Assembly: GCF_000286315.1 (NCBI RefSeq)
Contig: NZ_ALJG01000344.1
Span: 1 to 32,809 of the forward strand
DNA length: 32,809 nucleotides
Reading direction: 5' to 3'
DNA from: Paenisporosarcina sp. TG20
GTDB taxonomy: Bacteria; Bacillota; Bacilli; Bacillales_A; Planococcaceae
Below, one piece after another: positions 9,520-18,200 of the stretch. The notes beneath the pieces are model-generated. The model saw only the letters and a list, made by a program, of their open reading frames with translations, did not search any database and had not been told where the DNA came from. Numbering within the stretch: position 1 is the first letter of the stretch; every line of letters begins with the position of its first letter. A program made the translations under genes and the position numbers.

Positions 9520-10824
9520 TTGTCGTGTTCTAATAATAATAAAACTTTGCTTGATATTAAAGACCCAAACATTATTTTTGATGAAGATTGTGTAAAAGAA
9601 GGAACCTATAAAGGCAAACGGTGTAAATATATTTTCGGAAAGTTAACCTATACTCCCACACATTGTGTGAAATGCGGTGTAAAAAACATCGACTTTACAG
9701 TCTATAAAAACGGGACACAATTATCAAGAATTACCTTACCCATTACGGGTATAAATCCAACTTACATACTTCTACAGAAACAACGTTTCATGTGCCAAGC
9801 CTGTCAAAGTAGTTTTACCGCTAAAACACCGATTGTTCAACGGAATTGTTTTATCTCACAAAATGTAAAAGCACAAGTCATATTAAAGTCTGCTGAAGCA
9901 CAGTTGCTTAGGTCTATCGCGAGGGATTGTTCAGTATCACCCGCAACCGTTCATCGGCAAATTAATCAAGCCGTAAAACAATTTATCCCACACTACAAGG
10001 CACTACCTAAGCACCTTTCTTTTGATGAGTTCAAATACGCAAAAGGTGAAATGGCCTTCGAATATATAAATGCGGAATCAGGCGACATATTGAATATCCT
10101 AGATAGACGAGATAATCTTACGATTAAGAATCACTTTATTGTGAACTACAGTTTGACTGACCGTCAACATGTGGAAACCGTAACAATTGATATGAATGCG
10201 GGTTATGTAAGTGTGTTTCCACGGGCGAAAATTATCATTGACCGATTCCATCTGGTTCAACTGATTAATCGCTCTATGAATAAATGTCGTATTCAGGTCA
10301 TGAATCAGCTAAGAATGTCCAATGGGGACGATATGAAGAAATACCGTCGCCTTAAGCGTTATTGGAAGCTATTATTAAAAAAACGTTCAGATCTATCCAG
10401 CGTAGAATATAAGTATTATCCATTGTTTGGCCAACGTACAGGGCAAAGTATTGTAGATGAAATGTTACATTATGATCCTGTACTAAAAGCAAACTATGAA
10501 CTTTATTAAGAATTAATGGAATCCATGGCAAATAAGGACTTCGAAGCACTATCGTCCTGTTTAACAAATGCGGTTCCATCTGCAATTTCAAATTATATGA
10601 GAATAAGTTTAAAAACGTTGAGAAAACATCTTCCATTTATAGAAAACAGTTTTATTTCCCCCTACAATAACGGAAGAATTGAAGGGAACAACAATAAGAT
10701 CAAGGTATTGAATCGTGTCGCCTATGGATATAGAAAATTCCAGAACTATAGAAAACGGATTCTGTTACACTTCAAGTTAAAACCATCGGTTAAAACAGCA
10801 GGAACAAGGACAATCCCATTTTGA
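9520..10824 (+). pseudogene. ISL3-family transposase, interrupted by one stop codon
   Basis: A DDE transposase gene of about 434 codons, the usual ISL3 length. The N-terminal zinc-binding part shows two CxxC pairs (about residues 49-52 and 92-95). A helix-turn-helix-like stretch lies near 140 (SVSPATVHRQ). The catalytic part has the DEF aspartate (about 169), DMNAGY (about 224) and the glutamate of GRIEGNNNK (about 388). An in-frame TAA at 10507-10509 (codon 330) splits it; the frame continues unchanged afterwards. Family members often have glutamine (CAA) here, so a single C-to-T change would explain the break. TTG at 9520 is the likely start, 8-9 nt after AGGAGG. The product would lack the catalytic glutamate. 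Confidence 0.9.
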
Positions 10825-10922
10825 CGCTGCGTAACATTTATGAGAATTTAATAGGCTTGAAAGTCTTTTGTCTATTTTTATGTAATTCATAAGTGCAATA
10901 CTAGTTGTTTGTAGTGCAAGAT

Positions 10923-11030
10923 GGCGACTCCAGCGGGAACAGCGCGAGCTGAAGACCCCACAGGAGCGTGCTTTTCGCGACGAGGAGGCTGAAGCCGTGC
11001 CCGCGGAAAGCGTCCATTTGGAACGGAAAA
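10923..11030 (-). repeat. GC-rich intergenic repeat, copy B (inverted to copy A)
   Basis: About 108 nt; the reverse complement of copy A in its two outer blocks. The last 36-nt block is identical and the first nearly so. The centre (about 28 nt) differs from that of copy A (about 24 nt). Together the copies form an inverted pair flanking the transposase gene about 1.5 kb apart. Confidence 0.75.
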
Positions 11031-11060
11031 CAACGGGATACATGGAAGGTATATGAAAAA

Positions 11061-11104
11061 GGACTATCCTAAAAAATCAGCTTTACTGACTTCTTGGATA
11101 GCCC
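11061..11104 (-). terminator. probable terminator of the coaX-hslO-yacD operon
   Basis: A long hairpin (outer arms 11061-11069 and 11096-11104 with one mismatch; inner TCAG/CTGA) is followed on the minus strand by TTTTTC. It lies about 190 nt after the yacD stop, so it could also belong to a mobile-element remnant. Confidence 0.55.
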
Positions 11105-11292
11105 GACAATAACTAAGTTATGGTTGGCTACTATTCTTCACCAACGTCATTTGACAAAGAACCAGCATTCTTTAGTTTCTATCGCCAGCTAACACTTCCA
11201 CTTCGGCCACCACAAAGTGGGTCATGAAAGCGTAGCTAAGAGGAACGAGCGGGAACAAGGCGGTTTCAAATTCATTATTTGACCTTTAGGAA
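11105..11292. other. intergenic region downstream of yacD
   Basis: No gene is seen. It contains the right-hand 13-nt inverted repeat (11137-11149), a small hairpin CCACTT/AAGTGG (about 11198-11220) and a stretch reading TTTCATGACCCACTTTG on the minus strand. That stretch resembles part of the structured intergenic sequence at 31690-31790. Confidence 0.4.
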
Positions 11293-12231
11293 TTATTCCC
11301 CATAAAACCATTTAGTATTAAACTCTCTCCAGAATGCTTCTGGCGAAACAGATTGGGGTAATTGCTCCAATGCCAATTCTCGCTTAATGTGGTCTTTTAT
11401 ATTTTCATAAGAGAATGTTTGTGCCTTTGCAATATCTTGAACAAAAACAACACCATATCTACCATTTGCAAGTGAAACAGCATCACTCCATTGATTCACT
11501 TCTAGTTTACTTGCTGCGGTTACAACCGCAGGGTCTATGTTCTCTTGACCCTCCGATATAAATCCAATATCTCCACCAAGACTTCCTGAAGATATATCTA
11601 CAGAAAGTTCACGAGCTAATACATCAAATGACGATCCATTATCTAATTCCTTAACTGCATCTTGTGCGTCTGATTCTGACTGCAAGACTATCAAACTAGC
11701 TCGAAAAGTAGTAGGGACATTATAAAGCGATTGATTTTCATTATAGAATGTTTGGACTTTCTCATCTTCTATCACAACATCTTTTGTTAAGACTTTATCC
11801 AAAATAAGTTGTGAACGTAATTTCTGACGTGTTATCTCTTGGTTAAGCGACTGGACATTTGTAATCGCGCCATCTTGAGCAGAACGTATTAAAGCTAACT
11901 CTAAATCTATTTCTTTATCTGTTACTTCAATATCGTATTCTTGCGCTGCCGTATCCATAACTTTTGCATTAACTAGTTCTAACAATGTAGCTTTTCCATA
12001 CTGCTCTTCCATAGCGACCATCCAGTCTTCACGGGTAATACTAACCCCTTCAACTGACGCCACTTCTTCACCACTGCCAGTCGGTCCGTTTGGAATCACC
12101 CAAGCGATGAACCATAATAAATTTCCCAATAGCAATAGTGCTAAGAGAATAAGGATTGGCTTTGTTTTCAATCTCCTCTTTGTGGGTCGACCATCTAGTG
12201 GCCGACCTCCTCCGTTATGATTTGATTTCAT
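11293..12231 (-). CDS. yacD: membrane-anchored parvulin-type peptidyl-prolyl isomerase (YacD/PrsA-like)
   Basis: Likely a foldase acting on the outer face of the membrane. A basic N terminus (KRRLKTK) precedes one hydrophobic segment (about 25-48), then a SurA-like helical region and a PpiC/rotamase domain (about 165-275: [12 protein letters not shown] through [10 protein letters not shown] to RYGVVFV). No lipobox cysteine is visible, so it is probably anchored by an uncleaved signal. It overlaps the end of hslO. TTG (12234) and ATG (12231) are adjacent possible starts; neither has a strong binding site, consistent with coupling to hslO. Its substrate is unknown. Confidence 0.88.
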   Translation of the reverse strand: MKSNHNGGGRPLDGRPTKRRLKTKPILILLALLLLGNLLWFIAWVIPNGPTGSGEEVASVEGVSITREDWMVAMEEQYGKATLLELVNAKVMDTAAQEYDIEVTDKEIDLELALIRSAQDGAITNVQSLNQEITRQKLRSQLILDKVLTKDVVIEDEKVQTFYNENQSLYNVPTTFRASLIVLQSESDAQDAVKELDNGSSFDVLARELSVDISSGSLGGDIGFISEGQENIDPAVVTAASKLEVNQWSDAVSLANGRYGVVFVQDIAKAQTFSYENIKDHIKRELALEQLPQSVSPEAFWREFNTKWFYGE

Positions 12232-13096
12232 CAATTATAGATTCCAATTCTTCTTGCGAATAGTCATACATTTCCATACAAAAATGACATTGAGCTTCCG
12301 CTTTACCATCTTCTTCAATCATTTCTTGAATTTCAGCTTCACCTAATCCCATAATCGCAGCACCGAAACGTTCTTTTGAACAATTACAATCAAACGTTAC
12401 GGGCATTCGATCTAGAATTTGAACGTTTTCAATCCCTAATATCTCTTGCAATAATTCTTCAGGCGTTAAACCTCTGGCGATTAATTTAGAAACTGGCTCC
12501 ATGAAACTTAGTTTTTGTTCGATAATCGAAATCGTTGCATCTTCAATTCCTGGCATTAATTGGATAATAAATCCACCAGCCGCTAAAATTGTATTATCCG
12601 GATTAACTAGAACTCCTAAACCTACAGAAGTAGGGATTTGTTCTGAAGCCGCAAAATAATACGTGAAGTCTTCGCCTAATTCACCTGAAACAATAGGTAC
12701 TGATCCTGTAAAGAAATCGCGCATCCCAAGATCCTTAACAACCGTTAATAAGCCTTCTGTCCCAACCGCACGACGTACATCTAACTTTCCGTGTTCATTC
12801 AGATCAAAGTGAGTTTGGGGTTTTGAAACGTATCCGCGCACTTCGCCCTTTGAATTGCTATCGACAATAATAGGTCCAATTGGTCCGTTTCCTTCAACTT
12901 TAACCGTAATCTTGTCTTCTCCTTTTAGCATAGCACCCATCATGACACCTGCAGTCATCGAGCGACCTAGAGCAGCTGATGCAGTTGGCCAAGTCTCATG
13001 GCGTTGTTGCGCTTCTCCAACTGTTTCCGTTGTACAAACAGAATATGCGCGTACTTTTCCTTCAAACGCAAGGGCTCTTACTAAGTAATCATTCAT
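12215..13096 (-). CDS. hslO: Hsp33 redox-regulated chaperone
   Basis: Cytoplasmic holdase that becomes active under oxidative stress, when zinc is released and disulfides form. The 293 residues include the C-terminal zinc switch with all four cysteines: CNC (Cys237, Cys239) and CHFC (Cys270, Cys273). The N-terminal body matches the family ([23 protein letters not shown]). GAGGGG lies upstream of the ATG. It follows coaX by 16 nt, so the two are probably co-transcribed; its end overlaps yacD. Confidence 0.97.
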   Translation of the reverse strand: MNDYLVRALAFEGKVRAYSVCTTETVGEAQQRHETWPTASAALGRSMTAGVMMGAMLKGEDKITVKVEGNGPIGPIIVDSNSKGEVRGYVSKPQTHFDLNEHGKLDVRRAVGTEGLLTVVKDLGMRDFFTGSVPIVSGELGEDFTYYFAASEQIPTSVGLGVLVNPDNTILAAGGFIIQLMPGIEDATISIIEQKLSFMEPVSKLIARGLTPEELLQEILGIENVQILDRMPVTFDCNCSKERFGAAIMGLGEAEIQEMIEEDGKAEAQCHFCMEMYDYSQEELESIIDEIKS

Positions 13097-13112
13097 TGTT
13101 ACCCCTCTTTTC

Positions 13113-13877
13113 TTATTGATTGAGTTCGTATATTATGTACAATCCTTTTAAAGTTAGGTATGGATCTATTGAATCAATCATTGTTGTTTCTGCTGCAATT
13201 AAACTTGCCATTCCTCCTGTTGCAATGACAGTGGGCTTCCTATTACTTTGCGCCTTCATACGTGAAACAATACCTTCAACTTGACCAACATATCCAAAAA
13301 CAATACCTGCCTGCATCGCTGAAACCGTATTTCTCCCAATCACATTTTCAGGTTTGGTTAGTTCAATACGTGGCAATTTGGATGCTTTTGCAAATAGCGC
13401 TTCGATAGAAATACCAATACCGGGCGCTATTGCACCACCCATGTATTCCCCATTTTCATTTATGTAGCAATACGTTGTGGCCGTTCCAAAATCAACAATA
13501 ATTAAAGGAGTTCCATACTCTTCTATAGCCGCCACCGCATTAACGATACGGTCCGCTCCTACTTCACGAGGGTTTTCATATTTAATATTTAAGCCCGTTT
13601 TCACTCCTGGACCTACAACGAGAGGTTTAAGGCCAAAATACTTTTGACACATACGTTCTAACGCAAACATAATGGGTGGAACAACTGACGAAATAGCAAT
13701 CCCTTTAATTTGGCTAAAATCAATCTCTGCATGGTTAAACAAAGACTTTACTTGCATGCCATACTCATCTTCTGTTTTATAACGATCGGTTTCCATGCGC
13801 CAATGATGAATAAGTTTATCGTTGTGATAAACACCAAGGACAATATTCGTATTTCCTATATCCAAAACAAGTATCAT
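13113..13877 (-). CDS. coaX: type III pantothenate kinase
   Basis: Phosphorylates pantothenate, the first step of coenzyme A synthesis; the type III class is insensitive to CoA feedback. Visible motifs are DIGNTN (residues 6-11, phosphate loop), [11 protein letters not shown] (pantothenate site), IVDFGTATT and GGAIAPGI. The frame is open 23 codons further upstream, but GCGAGGT lies 6-7 nt before the ATG at 13877 and the family starts with [11 protein letters not shown], giving 254 residues. It is the first gene before hslO and yacD. Confidence 0.97.
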   Translation of the reverse strand: MILVLDIGNTNIVLGVYHNDKLIHHWRMETDRYKTEDEYGMQVKSLFNHAEIDFSQIKGIAISSVVPPIMFALERMCQKYFGLKPLVVGPGVKTGLNIKYENPREVGADRIVNAVAAIEEYGTPLIIVDFGTATTYCYINENGEYMGGAIAPGIGISIEALFAKASKLPRIELTKPENVIGRNTVSAMQAGIVFGYVGQVEGIVSRMKAQSNRKPTVIATGGMASLIAAETTMIDSIDPYLTLKGLYIIYELNQ

Positions 13878-14010
13878 AGTTGTACCTCGCAAATTTAATT
13901 TTTTTCTACTATATTGGAGTATTCTTGTGTTCACCAACTCAACCAAGTGAACTTTATACCTCTAAAATTTCATATTTGCTGTCAAGCTAACTTGTACTAT
14001 TTCAAAAGTC

Positions 14011-14019
14011 ATCATACCA
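14011..14019 (-). promoter_or_regulatory. possible extended -10 promoter for coaX
   Basis: TGGTATGAT on the minus strand is a good extended -10, but the -35 17 nt upstream is only T-rich. A separate TTGACA at 13977-13982 has no -10 at a normal distance. Confidence 0.3.
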
Positions 14020-14034
14020 TATTTAGTGGATAAA

Positions 14035-14073
14035 AAAACTGATTGACTTCCACTGTGGGAGTCAATCAGTTTT
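14035..14073 (-). terminator. terminator of ftsH
   Basis: A 14-bp perfect stem (14035-14048 with 14060-14073) is followed on the minus strand by a run of T. It begins 14 nt after the ftsH stop codon. Confidence 0.92.
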
Positions 14074-14086
14074 CATAGTTTATTTA

Positions 14087-16096
14087 TTATTTTCGATTTT
14101 CGTTGATGTCACCTGTGGGTTTACCTGTCGTTTCTTCCTCAGGTAAATCACTAATTGATGGATCGTTAGGAGCTCCTGTAACATCTGGAGTTACTTCGTC
14201 AACCTTTTCCGTATCTGCATCAATTTTCTTTTCTGGAGTTGCTTCAATTGAAGCAACCGGACGAACTGGTAAAGTACCATGTTCTTTCAGGTGCATAATT
14301 TGTCCAGCATCCAACGTTTCCACTTCAAGAAGTGTTTTAGCAATAAGCTCAAGTAACTCTACTTTTTCCGTCAAAATTTCTTTTGTACGGGCATATTGTT
14401 CCTTAATCATACGCTGCATTTCTTGGTCAATTTCATATGCTATCGCATCAGAATAATTTTGTTCAGAATTAAAGTCACGACCTAAGAAAACATTTCCGCC
14501 TTGAGCTGTACCAAACTGCAACGGTCCAAGTTTATCACTCATACCGTATTCAGTTACCATACTTCTAGCAATGCTCGTTGCACGTTGGAAATCATTATGT
14601 GCACCCGTTGATACTTCACCGAAGACGACATCTTCAGCCACGCGTCCACCAAGTAAACCAGAAATTTTATCTAATAGTTCTGGTTTAGTCATGAAGTAAC
14701 GATCTTCTTTAGGTAACATAACGGCATAACCGCCAGCTTGACCACGAGGAACAATGGTTACTTTATGAACAATCTCTGCATCATCTAAAGTTAAACCAAT
14801 TACGACGTGCCCAGCTTCGTGGTAGGCAACAATTTTACGTTCTTTAGCAGAAATTACTTTGCCTGTTTTAGCAGGCCCTGCAATAACACGGTCAGTCGCT
14901 TCATCAATATCAAGCATATCAATTTTTGTCTTATTACGACGAGCAGCTACTAAAGCCGCTTCGTTTAGCAGGTTTTCCAAATCAGCACCAGAGAACCCTG
15001 GCGTTCTTTGTGCAACTGCTTTTAGATCCACATGCTCATCTAAAGGTTTGTTACGTGCATGTACTCTTAGGACTTCCTCACGACCTTTAACATCTGGGCG
15101 TCCCACCGAAATTTGACGGTCAAAACGTCCTGGACGAAGAAGTGCTGGATCTAGAATATCTGGACGATTCGTTGCAGCGATGATAATGATACCTTCGTTT
15201 GGACCGAAACCATCCATTTCAACTAGTAACTGATTTAACGTTTGTTCACGCTCATCGTTACCGCCACCAAGACCTGCTCCTCGTTGACGACCAACAGCAT
15301 CAATTTCATCGATAAAGATAATACATGGTGCATTTTTCTTGGCGTTCCCGAAAAGGTCACGCACACGAGATGCACCGACACCAACAAACATTTCAACAAA
15401 GTCAGATCCACTAATAGAGAAGAAAGGTACACCAGCCTCTCCTGCTACTGCACGAGCAAGCAAGGTCTTACCAGTTCCCGGAGGACCTACGAGCAGAATC
15501 CCTTTAGGAATACGAGCACCTATAGCTTCAAACTTACGAGGGTCTTTCAAGAATTCAACTACTTCGATAAGTTCTTGTTTCTCTTCGTCAGCACCAGCTA
15601 CATCATTAAAACTAACTTTTTTCTTTTCTGTGTCATATAATTTCGCTTTACTTTTCCCGAAATTCATCACTCGATTTCCGCCGCCACCCTGAGACTGGTT
15701 CAATAAGAAGAAGAACAGGATGAAGATGATGATGAATGGAATTAAGCCAGTAAAGAATTGCACCCAGCCGCTTGTTTCAGGTGCTTTTAAAATTTTGATA
15801 TCCGTCGTTTGTATAGCGTTGTCGATTTTTGCTTGAAGATCCTGGTTATTGGGAGGAATAATTGTGACGAATTCTTCGTCTTCTTTATAATCATTCATTT
15901 TACCTCTAACTTCAAAAACTCCTGCATCCGGCTGTATAGTGAGTTCACTTACATTCCCACCTTCTAAAGCCGTAATAAACTCGCCATAATTGACATCTTT
16001 GGTTGGTTCTTGCCCGCTATTAAACGTTCCAAAAATCCCTATTATTACGAGGAAAATTAATAAATAAAATATGGTGTATCGAAATATTCGATTCAT
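14087..16096 (-). CDS. ftsH: ATP-dependent zinc metalloprotease FtsH
   Basis: Membrane-bound AAA+ protease that degrades misfolded membrane proteins and regulators; in B. subtilis it is also needed for sporulation entry. The 669 residues show transmembrane helices at about 7-24 and 112-133 with an external domain between. Walker A is GPPGTGKT (204-211), Walker B is IIFIDEID (about 259-266), and the second region of homology is [20 protein letters not shown]. The zinc site is HEAGH (426-430), with a third ligand in [17 protein letters not shown] lies 6 nt before the ATG. The acidic C-terminal tail is low in complexity. Confidence 0.98.
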   Translation of the reverse strand: MNRIFRYTIFYLLIFLVIIGIFGTFNSGQEPTKDVNYGEFITALEGGNVSELTIQPDAGVFEVRGKMNDYKEDEEFVTIIPPNNQDLQAKIDNAIQTTDIKILKAPETSGWVQFFTGLIPFIIIFILFFFLLNQSQGGGGNRVMNFGKSKAKLYDTEKKKVSFNDVAGADEEKQELIEVVEFLKDPRKFEAIGARIPKGILLVGPPGTGKTLLARAVAGEAGVPFFSISGSDFVEMFVGVGASRVRDLFGNAKKNAPCIIFIDEIDAVGRQRGAGLGGGNDEREQTLNQLLVEMDGFGPNEGIIIIAATNRPDILDPALLRPGRFDRQISVGRPDVKGREEVLRVHARNKPLDEHVDLKAVAQRTPGFSGADLENLLNEAALVAARRNKTKIDMLDIDEATDRVIAGPAKTGKVISAKERKIVAYHEAGHVVIGLTLDDAEIVHKVTIVPRGQAGGYAVMLPKEDRYFMTKPELLDKISGLLGGRVAEDVVFGEVSTGAHNDFQRATSIARSMVTEYGMSDKLGPLQFGTAQGGNVFLGRDFNSEQNYSDAIAYEIDQEMQRMIKEQYARTKEILTEKVELLELIAKTLLEVETLDAGQIMHLKEHGTLPVRPVASIEATPEKKIDADTEKVDEVTPDVTGAPNDPSISDLPEEETTGKPTGDINENRK

Positions 16097-16231
16097 CCCG
16101 AACCTCCTCCAAAATATACAGAAAAACTATAGGTAAGCTTATCATAAGCATAAAAAAGGGTACAATAATAAGCCTTGCCTTTTAAACCTCAATATTTAAT
16201 TTATTAAAAATAGAATTCTATATACTATTTA

Positions 16232-16774
16232 TTAAAACGAGTAAACTTCTTTCTTCAAAACACCTACATACGGTAAGTTACGATATTTTTCCATGTAATC
16301 TAATCCATACCCTACTACGAACGCATCCGGTACTTTAAAGCCAATATAGTCAACATATAAATCTACCTTACGACCAGTGGGCTTATCGAGAAGTGTAACT
16401 ACTTTAACTGATTTTGCTTTACGATATTTAAAAAGATCAACTAAATAGCTGAGCGTTAACCCACTATCAATTATATCTTCTATAATTAGTACGTCACGAC
16501 CTTCAACACTTGTATTCAAATCTTTCACAATTTTCACTTCACCTGAAGAAAATGTGGCATTCCCATAACTTGATACGTCCATGAAATCCATTTCCATATA
16601 AACGTCCATTCGTTTCATAAGGTCAGCCATAAATGGCATTGCTCCTTTAAGTACACCAATTGCAAGAGGAAACTTGTCTTTATAATCAGCAGTTAGGACT
16701 TCTCCTAATTCAAGAATTTTTGCTTGTATTTGATCTTCAGAAATTAATACTTCTTGAATATCTTTTTCTAACAT
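16232..16774 (-). CDS. hpt: hypoxanthine(-guanine) phosphoribosyltransferase
   Basis: Salvages hypoxanthine and guanine to IMP and GMP using PRPP. The 180-residue length is typical. The PRPP loop is [14 protein letters not shown] (residues 95-108) and the flexible-loop SYGNAT lies near 70. GAGGAGG lies 7 nt before the ATG. It follows tilS by 18 nt; in B. subtilis this gene (hprT) also lies between tilS and ftsH, and HprT and TilS are reported there to activate ftsH transcription. Confidence 0.97.
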   Translation of the reverse strand: MLEKDIQEVLISEDQIQAKILELGEVLTADYKDKFPLAIGVLKGAMPFMADLMKRMDVYMEMDFMDVSSYGNATFSSGEVKIVKDLNTSVEGRDVLIIEDIIDSGLTLSYLVDLFKYRKAKSVKVVTLLDKPTGRKVDLYVDYIGFKVPDAFVVGYGLDYMEKYRNLPYVGVLKKEVYSF

Positions 16775-16792
16775 ATCGGTTCCTCCTCGAAC

Positions 16793-18175
16793 TTAGTAGC
16801 TCTCTTCTTCAATCCTCAACTTATGTGTCCAACCAGCGTGTGGCTCTTTGGTAAATCGTGCACCTAAACGAACACCTGGAACACCAATAATATCTCCTTG
16901 TTGTGTCTCAAGCAATGAAATTGATTCGCGAGAATGTCTAGGAATTTTTTCGTCAATCATTAAACGGGACAATCGTTTTGACTCTTTCATCCCTTTTAAC
17001 AACAATCGGTCATCCCGTTGTCTTCCTCGCATACGAATAGGTAGTTCACTTGGTTCTAGTGTTACATACCATCCGTCATCAAGACAAAGCATATCATCTC
17101 GATTACACAATATTATCCGTAAAGAGTTCACAGATGTCCACTCCCCGGCAACAAGAATCGTTAACGCGCTAATAGATGATTCAATTGACTCAAAAGAAAA
17201 AAGCATCGTCGAGTAGTGGCGGAGCACTTTTCTTCCTTTTGGAAGATGAATCTCCCTTGATCCATCACTTTCGAGACACTGATTATGGATTTGTTCAATG
17301 AGTGAATGACTCAACCATAAACTTTTATTAGGATATATATAGTTTAATAGTAGTAGAATGACCCTTTTTTGTAAAGCAAACTCAATGTCTTGAAATAATT
17401 GTATGTCAATAGAAATGGAACGAAAGGTAGATGATATGATTATTTTTTCATATTCTTTCACAGCTAGTTTTTCCAACAATTGCTCATCTTGTTGCTGGTT
17501 CTGTGTCCAATGGGTAATCACCTCAGCAACATTTGGGTTTTCTTCCCGGACTAGAGGTACGATAGAATGGCGAAAACGATTACGTGTATATGTATCTTTT
17601 TTATTACTTGAATCTTCACGATATGTAAAGTTCTCTTTGTCCAAATAATTTTCAATTTGTTTTCGTGTTACTGATAGTAAAGGACGAATTAGCTCACCGG
17701 TCCCAAAGTGACGTTTTGAATACATTCCGTTTGTTCTAGTCCCTCTAGTTAAACCCATAAATACCGATTCAACTTGATCATCTGCGTGATGCGCTACAGC
17801 AAGTTTATTGTATCCCTGTTCTTTCATCACTTGTTCAAAGAAATAATAACGCTCTCGACGACATATATCCTGTAAATTCCCATTCTCATGTTGAACGATA
17901 TCTTGTATTGGTAGAGTTTTACTATAAAAAGGAATGTCCAAATTGTGGCATGCCATTTTCACAAAACGTTCATCTTCTTCTGACTCTTCACCTCTTAAAC
18001 CGTGATTTGCATGTATACAACCAATTCCAATCCCTAAAAAATCTTTTTCCTGGTTTAAAAAAACGAGGAGCGCAATTGAATCAGCCCCTCCGGAACATGC
18101 GACAAGAAGTAGATCTCCATCTCTTATCAATTGGTATTTTTGATTATATAACATAATCTGATTACGAAAATTCAA
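16793..18175 (-). CDS. tilS: tRNA(Ile)-lysidine synthase
   Basis: Converts C34 of the CAU-anticodon tRNA-Ile to lysidine so that it reads AUA; essential in bacteria. The 460 residues show the PP-loop SGGADS (28-33), the HANHGLRGEESEEDERF and HHADDQVESVFMGLTRG segments of the catalytic domain, and a C-terminal substrate-recognition domain (about 350-455, RMRGRQRDDRLLLKGMK). The start is TTG with AGAGGTG upstream; the next methionine is at codon 8. spoIIE ends only 25 nt upstream, so read-through is likely. Confidence 0.96.
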   Translation of the reverse strand: MNFRNQIMLYNQKYQLIRDGDLLLVACSGGADSIALLVFLNQEKDFLGIGIGCIHANHGLRGEESEEDERFVKMACHNLDIPFYSKTLPIQDIVQHENGNLQDICRRERYYFFEQVMKEQGYNKLAVAHHADDQVESVFMGLTRGTRTNGMYSKRHFGTGELIRPLLSVTRKQIENYLDKENFTYREDSSNKKDTYTRNRFRHSIVPLVREENPNVAEVITHWTQNQQQDEQLLEKLAVKEYEKIIISSTFRSISIDIQLFQDIEFALQKRVILLLLNYIYPNKSLWLSHSLIEQIHNQCLESDGSREIHLPKGRKVLRHYSTMLFSFESIESSISALTILVAGEWTSVNSLRIILCNRDDMLCLDDGWYVTLEPSELPIRMRGRQRDDRLLLKGMKESKRLSRLMIDEKIPRHSRESISLLETQQGDIIGVPGVRLGARFTKEPHAGWTHKLRIEEESY

Positions 18176-18200
18176 CTTCTTGTCACCTCTTTTCTTTATT

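Larger units (their letters stand above)
9200..11149. mobile_element. nested insertion between cysK and yacD carrying a dead ISL3 transposase
   Basis: The segment is bounded by an exact 13-nt inverted repeat, TGACGTTGGTGAA (9200-9212) and TTCACCAACGTCA (11137-11149). Inside lie two inverted copies of a GC-rich repeat (9294-9396 and 10923-11030), and inside those an ISL3-type transposase gene on the plus strand, opposite to all neighbours. In B. subtilis cysK and yacD are adjacent, so this is acquired DNA. I could not find target duplications or matched transposase-element ends, so the true boundaries are uncertain. Confidence 0.55.

Noticed and set aside
9294-11030. Repeat pair considered as part of a CRISPR array
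   Set aside because: Only two copies, in inverted orientation, 1.5 kb apart, with no regular spacers and no cas genes.
10777-11043. 88-codon minus-strand open frame
   Set aside because: Covers repeat copy B and the end of the transposase; low-complexity chance frame.
15235-15692. Open frames on both strands within ftsH
   Set aside because: Shadows of the strongly conserved ftsH coding frame.
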